Shown here piece after piece: positions 36,072 through 44,595 of a DNA stretch of 64,000 bases (positions are counted from its first letter, which is position 1; each line of letters starts with the position of its first letter). Source of the DNA: CAYQDB01 sp964416195 (GTDB taxonomy: Bacteria; Zixibacteria; MSB-5A5; GN15; FEB-12); contig CAYQDB010000011.1 of the NCBI GenBank assembly GCA_964416195.1, positions 1-64,000 on the forward strand, given 5' to 3'. The notes beneath the pieces are model-generated. The model did not search any database. It was not told the DNA's origin and saw only the letters and a list, made by a program, of their open reading frames with translations. The position numbers and the translations under genes are program-made.

Positions 36072-37121
36072 TCACACACCTATCCTGATGTGATTGGAGA
36101 AAATCCAACCTCGTTTTCCTTTCCAGGCCTCAACGCGGTAGATTCCCGGCTGAGCCACTCGATATTCGAGCCTATCGGTAAGAGTCTGTAATACCATCTG
36201 TCCGTTATGAATCAGCTTCAGGGTTGCCTTCGAGGGAGTTTTCACTAATAAGCGGGCGCCGTCAACCGACGACAGACTACCTCCGCAGACTACCTGGTCT
36301 GACGCATTCTCGGCATAAAACTCAAACCTGTCAGCCGCTCCCCAGCGCATATTCGAGAAATAGAGACGGCAGTCCCGGATGGCATCGTACACTTGTTTTT
36401 TTGCGCTCTCAAAATCCTTCGACATCGGTTCCGGGAGAATAATGTGACAGCGCAAACACTTAAAGTGCACTTTGTATGGGAAAATCTCAACGGTAAGCGG
36501 ACCGATCTTAAACGAGAAGGCATGGGCGTCAGGGCTTGCAATTCCAACGACCTTACGCTTCATGTTTAGTTCATCCCACTTCTTCAGAATCCTGTCAGTA
36601 GGGCCAATCATCGATTTACGAGGGGAAAAAGCCATGATCGGCAGGTTGTATCGAGTCAATTGTTCCATCCACTCGGACATCTGGTTCCACAGCTCGATGC
36701 CGTCATAGCCCTCAACCGACCAATCTTTCCACGGGTACGGGGGAAACCGTTTCAGTTTGTTTCTGATTTCGTCGGGATGCGACAAGATGCCCAGGGCTCC
36801 GTCGGCGGCACCCGCCGCCACATACTCTTTGGGCGACATCTCGGCCGGATAGACCCTCGGGACATCATAGAGCAAGTAGTGGTGAATATCGTCAAGATCA
36901 TTATGCTCATACCCAATAACTACCAGCGTTTTCCCATAGAAGCCTTCCCCACCCCGGTCACGGTTACTGAGCGTCATGTGGTCGGCAAACATCATAAAGT
37001 CCAGACCGACCTGCCGACCAAGTGCGATTACCTCTTCCAGGCTTTTGGTGCCGTCCGATTCAGTAGTGTGGATGTGCACCGCTCCAGAGTAGTAGTACCG
37101 GCCGCCGATTTTCCTACCCAT
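36072..37121 (-). CDS. PHP-domain metallohydrolase (CehA/McbA-like)
   Basis: A 349-residue PHP-fold protein. The metal motif SGAVHIHTTESDGT and a later MFADHMTL, IGYEH and ILSHPDEIR supply His/Asp ligands. The C-terminal 90 residues form a beta-rich extension resembling the CehA-type Ig-like end. It probably hydrolyses phosphoesters or related bonds; no substrate is evident. It overlaps the UMF1 transporter gene by 8 bases and is the last gene of the long minus-strand operon. Confidence 0.82.
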   Translation of the reverse strand: MGRKIGGRYYYSGAVHIHTTESDGTKSLEEVIALGRQVGLDFMMFADHMTLSNRDRGGEGFYGKTLVVIGYEHNDLDDIHHYLLYDVPRVYPAEMSPKEYVAAGAADGALGILSHPDEIRNKLKRFPPYPWKDWSVEGYDGIELWNQMSEWMEQLTRYNLPIMAFSPRKSMIGPTDRILKKWDELNMKRKVVGIASPDAHAFSFKIGPLTVEIFPYKVHFKCLRCHIILPEPMSKDFESAKKQVYDAIRDCRLYFSNMRWGAADRFEFYAENASDQVVCGGSLSSVDGARLLVKTPSKATLKLIHNGQMVLQTLTDRLEYRVAQPGIYRVEAWKGKRGWIFSNHIRIGV

Positions 37122-38439
37122 GCCCGAGTTCCCGCGTGTGGGGCACCTTTCTGAAAATGTACAAACCTATTACCATCATCACCGATAATGATAATATGCC
37201 CATTTTGTATGGCAGCTTAGCAAAATCCACTGCGTCCTCGCCAAAAAGGTCGATAACTACCCTTCCCAGCAACCTATCGGAATGAAAGAAGTATACCACG
37301 GTCGTCCAAATCAATGGCCCCACAACGGCTGCCGCTCGACCCGACAAAGAAAACAACCCGAAGAACCGTCCGAGGTCTTCGCGGGGCACCAGCTCTGCCA
37401 GGAGCGGTCGCGAAACCGTCCACAGACCACCAAGAAGAATTCCCACCAGCGAACCGAGGAACCAGGTCAGAATCATACTATTGGTCAATAAAAACAAAAA
37501 CAGTGACACCACCCAGCCCCAGATTATCAGACTCAACAGGTTCTTCAATGACCAGCGCTGGGCTATTTTGCCGATGACCAACGATCCCACTACCGCTGAA
37601 ATTGTCGAGACGACCAAGAAAGTCGTGATAGCCTGTTCCGCCAGGCCCAGGACAATCGAACAGTACAGTCCGATATTTATTATCACCGTGGCCACTGCAT
37701 CCTCAAAAAAGTAGTCTGCAATTAGAAAACGCAACACGCCCGGATACTTTTTTGTTTCCTTGATTCCCTCCCAGACATCTCGGTAAGCTTTCGCCAGAGT
37801 CACTTTTCGAGGTTTGATGACCTTAGCTTCCCCTACCCAGAGGAAAAGCGGCAGGGCAAACAGCATAAACAACAATGCCGTGGGCAGAAACGAGGCTTGT
37901 TTTCCTCCCCCGCTCAGGAAAGAGATGTCCCACGAAAAAACGGAACCGGTAACAAACGGAAGAACAAGGACCATACCCAAGATGGAACCGACATACCCGA
38001 ATGCCACACCGACGCCAGAGACAAACCGCGCCTGAGTGCCATCTGCGACTGAATATAGCAAAGCATTGTAGAATGGCTGGCCGGCTTCGTATGAAAAATT
38101 CGCGATGACAAACAGCACAATGGTCACCAGTATCAACGATGGAGGCACAAGCGCCATAAAACCTACGGCAATACAACAGGATAAAGTGAACAAGAACAGA
38201 AAGACCTTCTTCTTGGTGGAGTGATCAGACATCGCCCCCAAAGCGGGAAGCAAGACGGCTGCGACAGCCATTGAAAGGGAGAAAGGAATATCAAAACAAT
38301 GATCGCCCCGCCCCAGGTCTTCGACTATGTAGCGCTTCAGGTAGAGTGACACGATGTTCATGGAATAAATAGTGTTGGCGAAGTCATATAGCGACCAGCC
38401 CAGAATATCCTTCCGCCAGAGGTACCGCGGTGGCGTCAT
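37114..38439 (-). CDS. UMF1-type MFS transporter (Atg22-like)
   Basis: A 441-residue protein of about 12 helices starting ILGWSLYDFANTIYSMNI, the GWxLYDFAN hallmark of the UMF1/Atg22 branch of the MFS. LGAMSDHSTKKK is its motif A and LVPREDLGRFFGLFSLSGRAAAVVGP is also characteristic. Bacterial members are probably nutrient or amino acid transporters; the substrate is unknown. It begins four bases after the HD-domain gene. Confidence 0.88.
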   Translation of the reverse strand: MTPPRYLWRKDILGWSLYDFANTIYSMNIVSLYLKRYIVEDLGRGDHCFDIPFSLSMAVAAVLLPALGAMSDHSTKKKVFLFLFTLSCCIAVGFMALVPPSLILVTIVLFVIANFSYEAGQPFYNALLYSVADGTQARFVSGVGVAFGYVGSILGMVLVLPFVTGSVFSWDISFLSGGGKQASFLPTALLFMLFALPLFLWVGEAKVIKPRKVTLAKAYRDVWEGIKETKKYPGVLRFLIADYFFEDAVATVIINIGLYCSIVLGLAEQAITTFLVVSTISAVVGSLVIGKIAQRWSLKNLLSLIIWGWVVSLFLFLLTNSMILTWFLGSLVGILLGGLWTVSRPLLAELVPREDLGRFFGLFSLSGRAAAVVGPLIWTTVVYFFHSDRLLGRVVIDLFGEDAVDFAKLPYKMGILSLSVMMVIGLYIFRKVPHTRELGHG

Positions 38440-38442
38440 CGA

Positions 38443-39003
38443 TCACAGTCCGAGCTGATCGGAAATCGTCAACATCCCATCCCGAACCAGTAGCAGGAAC
38501 TGTTCAACATCCAGACCGAGTTCTTCGCAGGCGACCATGTTCTCCCGTGAGGCTCCGGCCGCAAACCGCTTCTCTTTGAAGCGTCTGAGCATGAAGGAGC
38601 CATCAAGAGCAGTTAACCGCTTTTCCGGGTGCATTAGAGCACAGGCAACTATAAAGCCGGTAGCTGGGTCGACAGTGAACAGAGCGTAATCGAGACGGCT
38701 CTTACACGGCACATGCCCGGGATGAGCGTGAATGGCATACAGCATCTCTTCCGGTAGATCGTATTCGGCCAGCCATTCACGAGTGAGATAGGTGTGGCGG
38801 GCCTCATCGTCCTTGGTCTCATTGTAATCGAGGTCATGCACAAGGCCGGTCAAACCCCAATATTCTACATCCTCGCCAAAATGCTCCGCCAGTTTTCGCA
38901 TTCCCGCTTCAACGGCCAGGATATGTTTAAGGAGGTTATTGACGCCTATCTTCTCCACAACTATCTGATAGGCTTGCTCACGAGTTAGCGACAGTTTTGT
39001 CAT
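38443..39003 (-). CDS. HD-domain protein
   Basis: A 186-residue HD-fold phosphohydrolase: AEHFGEDVEYWGLTGLVHDLDY gives the HD pair, and RHTYLT and AIHAHPGH add His residues in the spacing of the HDIG-type proteins. These often cleave nucleotides or phosphoesters. The ATG at 39003 is chosen over a TTG 16 codons upstream because the added residues are hydrophobic and not conserved. No ribosome site is evident for either. It lies 75 bases after the TonB-like receptor gene, the only gap above 30 bases in this operon. Confidence 0.82.
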   Translation of the reverse strand: MTKLSLTREQAYQIVVEKIGVNNLLKHILAVEAGMRKLAEHFGEDVEYWGLTGLVHDLDYNETKDDEARHTYLTREWLAEYDLPEEMLYAIHAHPGHVPCKSRLDYALFTVDPATGFIVACALMHPEKRLTALDGSFMLRRFKEKRFAAGASRENMVACEELGLDVEQFLLLVRDGMLTISDQLGL

Positions 39004-39078
39004 AAGAGCCAATAAAGGCACATGCGTGAGCCAAGTCAAGTTGTAGGGCAACCGCCTTAAAAACGCCTGACAAAGCCC

Positions 39079-41085
39079 TCAGTTGAGGAAAGTCCAGGTC
39101 AGACTATAGTAGAAATATCGGCCGGGGAATATAATGTACTCCCGTGCCTCGTAGACATGAGATGTCACATTCTGGAAAACAAAATTGAATCGGAAATCTT
39201 TTAGGCCGAAGGATAACTTCGCATTCGCAATCAAATCCTCACCCATGCCCTTTTTATCATACCCATCGTACGGCCCGGTATAAACAATCTCCCCGTAGGC
39301 ATAGAGATCAAGCAGTCTTTGAGACCAATAGAGATGCAGCTCCATCCCGGAGAAGAACTGATACTCAGGACTATAGGCCTTATCCTCAAAGGCATCATAA
39401 TCAAGATAATGATACGCTCCACCAGCGGCAAAACTCAGGAAACTACGTATTCTCAGTTTTGGCTCCAGGCGGACATCGACAAAGGTAACGTCATCGTTGA
39501 TCGGAGAGAAAAACGTGTAGGACCCAAGACTATCCGTTAACGGCTGGTTTTGCCAATCGATGCCGTCAAATATCTTTCCACCGGTTACGGAGAGTCCGAT
39601 ATTGTTCTTCTGTGAACCCAACTCCACAGTCGCATTCGCGACCAACTGTCTTTCCAATTTGAGACCACTATTGCCACATTCAGCGTAAGCGGAAACGCCG
39701 CTGCCGTAAATCGTCGATTTCTGAAACGGAAGATGCAATTCGGTAAGCGACGGTTCCCGCTCGCTGTAACCGACCGAGAGCATCATGAAAAACTTGGTCC
39801 GCTCTCGGAAAAGAACTAACGCCACCGAGGGCAAAAGGCCAAGACTCTCCACATATTTGGCACCGGCAGTCAGCGCCCAGCGGTACCCCTCGGTGAGCCG
39901 AGCCGCGCTAAGTGAGAGTTCCGAGCTTAGACGATTTAGATTCTTGGGCCCATCGTCGTACTCCAGATAATCACCGTCAACCTGTGTCTGGAAAATAGTT
40001 CGTCCGGAGACCCACTCCCGCAATGCAAACACACCATGCCCGGTAAGATTCAGACTCCCCTTGTAGCTCCCTGTCCAATAGGAACCTTTTCTAAGGTGCT
40101 TGTAACCGACCTCGTTACGTGTCGTATTATCGCCATTGTGAATATCGTAAGACAACCTCGCCATCCGATCAAACCGTTCCCGCAACACTGCTGTTCCACC
40201 CTTCTCAGGTCGCACAACGAAGTTGCCGTCTCGGTTGTAGAGTTGACCCCAGGCCCGCAATCCCTGCCGATCCCCAATCGGAAAATAAAAGTTCCCATAG
40301 TAATGATAAGCGTCATCCTTGCGACTCACTGCGGGGCCGTCAGCGTCACGATAGCCTATAGACATATCAATCTGACGTCCGTGGACAAACTTCTTGGAGT
40401 ATCGGCCGCGGACATACGAGTAGCCGAACGAACCCTTGTCAGCCAGCAACGCCGTTTCCGGCGAATAAGATGACGCGCTTCCTGGCCTGGTCAACAGCGT
40501 CGCCACCGAGCTCTCTCCCCCAAGGACCTGGCCGACCGGGCCTGGAAGAACAAAGATGCGGTCATCGAGCGCTATCGGAACATCATTGAGGTCAATCAGG
40601 CCGTCAGGTTCGGGAACGTGCTCGAAAGGACGGAGCCGGCGGTCGTTCACCAAAAGGTTCAACCTGTCGCCTGACAGGCCGAACGGCTGTACTGTCTTCC
40701 GCAACGGGGTTACCTGATGTTCGAGGATGAAAAACGATGGATCACAACGGAAATAGTCGCCGGCATCGTGAAAGAACGACTGGTCGACCTGTTGACGCCG
40801 ATTTAATCGCTCCGACACGAAGTAGGTTGCTAGGCTGTCGAAAAATGAAAGGCGAGGGAGGCGTTCACGTTGCTTCTTGAACAATTCATATCGCTCCTCA
40901 AAACTGGCCAAGCTTGTATCGGTTCCTGTCAAACTATCTGCTGGCAACACCTGGTGTAGAAGAGTGTCCGCGAGACCAGCCGTGTCTTCTTTTGTCGGGA
41001 TAAATATGGAATCAGGCTGCTTGTCATTTGCCGATACGGATCCGATCAGACAGAACAACGCATATATGGCTATTTGCTTGATCAT
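39079..41085 (-). CDS. TonB-dependent-receptor-like outer-membrane barrel
   Basis: From the ATG at 41085 the protein has 668 residues with a clear signal peptide (IAIYALFCLIGSVSA). About 100 polar residues follow, then a plug-like section (GLIDLNDVPIALDDRIFVLPG) and a long series of alternating aromatic beta strands ending FYYSLTWTFLN, a barrel-closing C-terminus. It resembles TonB-dependent receptors with a divergent plug; no TonB box is clear. The start overlaps the stop of the S-component gene (ATGA), which rules out the longer reading of the frame into that gene. I infer uptake of a scarce nutrient. Confidence 0.75.
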   Translation of the reverse strand: MIKQIAIYALFCLIGSVSANDKQPDSIFIPTKEDTAGLADTLLHQVLPADSLTGTDTSLASFEERYELFKKQRERLPRLSFFDSLATYFVSERLNRRQQVDQSFFHDAGDYFRCDPSFFILEHQVTPLRKTVQPFGLSGDRLNLLVNDRRLRPFEHVPEPDGLIDLNDVPIALDDRIFVLPGPVGQVLGGESSVATLLTRPGSASSYSPETALLADKGSFGYSYVRGRYSKKFVHGRQIDMSIGYRDADGPAVSRKDDAYHYYGNFYFPIGDRQGLRAWGQLYNRDGNFVVRPEKGGTAVLRERFDRMARLSYDIHNGDNTTRNEVGYKHLRKGSYWTGSYKGSLNLTGHGVFALREWVSGRTIFQTQVDGDYLEYDDGPKNLNRLSSELSLSAARLTEGYRWALTAGAKYVESLGLLPSVALVLFRERTKFFMMLSVGYSEREPSLTELHLPFQKSTIYGSGVSAYAECGNSGLKLERQLVANATVELGSQKNNIGLSVTGGKIFDGIDWQNQPLTDSLGSYTFFSPINDDVTFVDVRLEPKLRIRSFLSFAAGGAYHYLDYDAFEDKAYSPEYQFFSGMELHLYWSQRLLDLYAYGEIVYTGPYDGYDKKGMGEDLIANAKLSFGLKDFRFNFVFQNVTSHVYEAREYIIFPGRYFYYSLTWTFLN

Positions 41086-41609
41086 TGCAGGACGCTCTCC
41101 CTTAGATATAAGCGGCGGGCAGCGCGGAAAAGCAACGGGAAAATCACGACATTGAATCCAAGAGAGACAGCCGCCCCGACCGCCCCGACCACGAACCGCG
41201 GCCAGAACGGCTGAAAGAGCACAGCATCTACAGTGTTTACCGGCAGGTAGAAAAAGACCGTGCACAGAAAGGCACAGAGAATGAGACGGGCTGCCAATAA
41301 CAATGGTCGGGTCCGCTGCCAATTACTTACACGGAAGACACCCCCCACCAGGCCGCTGCCGGCAGCTCCAACAACTTGCGCGATTATAATCGGTATTGGC
41401 GCCGGGCCGTACGGATTAAACGCTGTCCACAGCCCCATGCCTATCAAACCGACAAGGACTCCGGGAATGGCTCCCCACAAAAGCCCGGCTGAGAAAACAA
41501 TGAAAAATATGAAGTTCACGTTGGGAAGATAGGACGTCCCCCACGAAAGGACATAGATCAGAGCAGAAGAAAGCGCGATACGGGCGATGAGCAGATGCCT
41601 TCCGATCAT
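41082..41609 (-). CDS. ECF-type substrate-binding (S) component-like membrane protein
   Basis: A 175-residue, six-helix protein with Pro/Gly-rich helices and an Ala/Gly-rich C-terminal helix pair, the size and layout of ECF transporter S components (BioY/ThiT/CbrT class). No EcfA ATPase or EcfT gene is near, so it would need a shared module elsewhere, or work alone. It overlaps both neighbours by 4 bases, between a secreted metalloprotease and a TonB-like receptor. The co-translation suggests a vitamin or metal-ligand import path, but I cannot name the substrate. Confidence 0.65.
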   Translation of the reverse strand: MIGRHLLIARIALSSALIYVLSWGTSYLPNVNFIFFIVFSAGLLWGAIPGVLVGLIGMGLWTAFNPYGPAPIPIIIAQVVGAAGSGLVGGVFRVSNWQRTRPLLLAARLILCAFLCTVFFYLPVNTVDAVLFQPFWPRFVVGAVGAAVSLGFNVVIFPLLFRAARRLYLRESVLQ

Positions 41610-43759
41610 CGAACTATGGCGACCTTCGCCTTATCCTCTGCCAACAACAGCCCCCCCTTATCCGGACAATACACGCGCCCCAACGCGATATATACTCCCG
41701 AGGCAACCTCTTCACGCCGTTCGTTCTTCATATCCCAGGCCATGACGAATTCCACCTGTTTATCGTGCCGATCAGGGGTAACGGTAGTGTCGAGCCTGCG
41801 GACAAACTCCCCTGCCACGTTAAAAATATCCACCGAGAAATTATGGTCAGTGTAGTATATGAAATTGCCGTACAAGTCAGTCGGTATCTGAAACTTGAAC
41901 CTCAATGGAGCTTCTCCCATATTACTAACCACCGCCGGATTAGGGTAAGGAGCAAGAACGGCTGCCGGTATATCCACAAACTGGGAGTCAATAAAGATAG
42001 GGGTATCGATGCGCGTGGAGTCCAGCCTTTCCGGAATGTAATACCCGAGGCTGTAATCGTACGGAGGAGTCTCGTATGCCCCTCTTCGATACGAAGCGGG
42101 AGAGATGATCATAGTCACCGACCGATACTGGTTAGGATCGAGAATCTTAAGCAACGTGTAGTTAGGGTTGGATGGCTCTTGATATGGCAAAAAGAACTGA
42201 TCTACAATAAACGAATCCGGGATGCTGTCAAGTCGGAAGACGATATTCAGACCCCATGGCTGAGGAGGGATCAAGTGATCGGGATGGCCATCCCCAAGGC
42301 CAATGTATACTGAGTACACTGAGTCGTCAATGTGCATTATCTCATAGCCAGTGGTGGTATCGGTCACCAGAGTGGAATCAACACACGAGGAATCAGAAAA
42401 AGAGCCGCTATCACAATTCCAAAAGGTCGTGTCATTCACTACGATCGCCCGCATGTGGTTGAGCCGCACATAAGCGGCAGAGTTATGCTCCGGCCTTCGA
42501 GGATTATCGTTGCCCAACACTAGCGTGGGATACTCCGTATTCTCAACAATAGCCGTGTCGTAAATGGCGGGATACATCTTTTTCTCGGAATAGCCGATCC
42601 CCTCCGGAGCATCCCAGGCTCTGTCTCCGGTAAAGAAATTCCACAGAGCAAAATCGCGAAAGGCAGATGGCCAGTTTTCGGCGCCCCCGCTTATGGAATC
42701 GATTGCCAGTTGGGCGGCTATTAGAAAACTGGGACCAGACCCCAATTCACCACAACGCAGCCAGATGTCCCTTATAATGCCCCGTCCAAATTTCTCCGAA
42801 AGAAAAATGGGAAGCACAACGGATGCATACGGATGATAGTCTCCAGTGCTGTTGAACTGCTGGATAGACAGCCGCGGATTACAAAAAAAGGCCGGAAGAT
42901 AGTAATAGTAATCATTTATGTCATCGTAGATTTCTTCCTCCATCCAGACAGCCGACATCTCCATCCAATAGCGACGGGACAACAGCGGCGTTACCGGTTC
43001 GGCCTCTGTAAAATCGATACCGAACTGCACAGCGTGGAAGAACTCATGGGCGCAGGTCACCCGCACGGCATCCAACGGCCGATTCCTGTAGGTACTGAAC
43101 ACATCCTCCTGATAGTCATTTTCCAATTCGATAAACGAGGTAGCCCGGATGGAACCGGGACCGTCGATAGAAAGTGAGTCGAAGTAGGTTTGCCCGAAGA
43201 CTGCTCCGAACAGGTTAGAAATGTAGATGTCGTACTTATCATCGCCACCGGAGGGATAAAAACTATCAGCAGGCGGAGGGGGGAAACCAAGCGTATCGAT
43301 GATATGAACCCACACCGAATCCAGGATCAATGCCATATCCTCCACGTAATCGGGCACACCGTCACCATCCCGGTCATGTCCCGGACGATAGACCGCATCC
43401 AGGCCCACGGTGGTATAGTGAATCTTGAAATGTCCTGCCGGACTGTCATAAGTATGCTCGTCGGTATAGGTAGGTCTGTCTGCAAACTCAGCCCCGAGCG
43501 CTTTCAGAAGCACCGGATCGAGCTTATCCCTGTTGAGGATGAAGTCCACTAACACAGGCGTGCCGCACTTGAATGGCGGTCGGTCGGGATGACTCCATGC
43601 TGCCTCCAGCGCCTGCGGCGACGGCTGTGCGGTTTGCCCGGTTACATACATGTAGTTTTCGATGATCTCAATCTGTCTGCCTCGCGGTAACGTATCTGCC
43701 TGAGCCAGTGAGAGAGCGCTAACAATCAAAATCAGAGCTGATACCAGTGTTGTCTTCAA
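41606..43759 (-). CDS. Secreted putative metalloprotease (MXAN_6640-like)
   Basis: A 717-residue protein with a signal peptide (LVSALILIVSALSLAQA). HEFFHAVQFG near residue 240 is a zincin HExxH-type motif with Phe in the third place, followed downstream by a Glu-rich 'WMEEEIYDDINDYYYY'. A DRDGDGVPDYVED calcium loop lies before it. The C-terminus has the FlgD-like pattern (APYPNP, VSGVYIALGRV). This combination is that of the MXAN_6640 family of putative metalloproteases. The start is TTG, with AGAGG 7 bases before it and a TTGA overlap with the PHP gene. It probably acts outside the cell. Confidence 0.8.
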   Translation of the reverse strand: MKTTLVSALILIVSALSLAQADTLPRGRQIEIIENYMYVTGQTAQPSPQALEAAWSHPDRPPFKCGTPVLVDFILNRDKLDPVLLKALGAEFADRPTYTDEHTYDSPAGHFKIHYTTVGLDAVYRPGHDRDGDGVPDYVEDMALILDSVWVHIIDTLGFPPPPADSFYPSGGDDKYDIYISNLFGAVFGQTYFDSLSIDGPGSIRATSFIELENDYQEDVFSTYRNRPLDAVRVTCAHEFFHAVQFGIDFTEAEPVTPLLSRRYWMEMSAVWMEEEIYDDINDYYYYLPAFFCNPRLSIQQFNSTGDYHPYASVVLPIFLSEKFGRGIIRDIWLRCGELGSGPSFLIAAQLAIDSISGGAENWPSAFRDFALWNFFTGDRAWDAPEGIGYSEKKMYPAIYDTAIVENTEYPTLVLGNDNPRRPEHNSAAYVRLNHMRAIVVNDTTFWNCDSGSFSDSSCVDSTLVTDTTTGYEIMHIDDSVYSVYIGLGDGHPDHLIPPQPWGLNIVFRLDSIPDSFIVDQFFLPYQEPSNPNYTLLKILDPNQYRSVTMIISPASYRRGAYETPPYDYSLGYYIPERLDSTRIDTPIFIDSQFVDIPAAVLAPYPNPAVVSNMGEAPLRFKFQIPTDLYGNFIYYTDHNFSVDIFNVAGEFVRRLDTTVTPDRHDKQVEFVMAWDMKNERREEVASGVYIALGRVYCPDKGGLLLAEDKAKVAIVR

Positions 43760-44595
43760 TGCTTACCTCTTTTTCTCTGTGCAGCTTTCTGTTTCAGCTT
43801 GTCCAGACACTCCTCGGGCACATTTTGCGACCCAATCATCCCATACCTGTGCGAACGCCCGTGAAAGTCAGAGCCTCCCGAAACCAGCAATCGATACCGC
43901 TCGGCCAGGTGCTTTAATCTTTCGGTGTCGCTGTGCTTGTGCACCGGATGGTATATTTCTATCCCGTCCAGGCCAAGACCTGCCAGCATGTCTATATGGC
44001 GCGCAGTGTTATCGATGACAGGATGAGCAAGTACCGCCACTCCCCCGGCCTGATGCACCAACGAAATCGCTTCCTCCGGGGCAAAATTCATCTTAGGCAC
44101 GTAGGCAGGACCGCCATCGCGAATGTACTTCTCGAACGCTTCCTCGTATGAACCGACAGCCTTTAACCGAACCATGGTATCGGCAATGTGGGGACGTCCG
44201 ATAGCAGCCTGACCGGCTGTTCTTCCCACCTCCTCAAACTGGATATCGACGTCCATCTCATTTAACCGTTTAACGATCAGGCGGGCCCGTTGCTTGCGTT
44301 TACGTTGAAATACATCGAGCGCTGCCACCAGTGACTCATGACTTGGGTCAAAGAGATACGCTAGCAAGTGCAAGTCGCCTCCATCCACCATCACGGACAA
44401 TTCCACACCCGAGATCAACTCCGGGTCAGTCTCGCAAATCAACTCCCGAACACCCCAATATCCTGCCAGCGTATCATGGTCAGTGACCGAAAAAGCGCTG
44501 AGTTTTTCCGAGCGGACAGCATCAAGCAGCTCCGCGGCAGAAAAAGTTCCATCCGAGTAATGGGTATGTAAATGCAGGTCAATCCGCTTTTTCAT
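43756..44595 (-). CDS. PHP-domain phosphoesterase (RNase AM/TrpH-like)
   Basis: A 279-residue PHP protein: DLHLHTHYSDGT at the start, SVTDHDTLAGYWG, ISGVELSV, VLAHPVID and SGGSDFHG in the order of the TrpH/RNase AM family. Members dephosphorylate 3',5'-nucleoside bisphosphates and trim RNA 5' ends. All metal-binding His/Asp appear present. It immediately follows the formimidoyltransferase gene (TGA-ATG adjacent) and overlaps the metalloprotease gene. Confidence 0.88.
   Translation of the reverse strand: MKKRIDLHLHTHYSDGTFSAAELLDAVRSEKLSAFSVTDHDTLAGYWGVRELICETDPELISGVELSVMVDGGDLHLLAYLFDPSHESLVAALDVFQRKRKQRARLIVKRLNEMDVDIQFEEVGRTAGQAAIGRPHIADTMVRLKAVGSYEEAFEKYIRDGGPAYVPKMNFAPEEAISLVHQAGGVAVLAHPVIDNTARHIDMLAGLGLDGIEIYHPVHKHSDTERLKHLAERYRLLVSGGSDFHGRSHRYGMIGSQNVPEECLDKLKQKAAQRKRGKH

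Noticed and set aside
41086..41322. N-terminal extension of the TonB-like receptor
   Set aside because: It would run 79 codons into the overlapping S-component gene, and a clean signal peptide begins at 41085.
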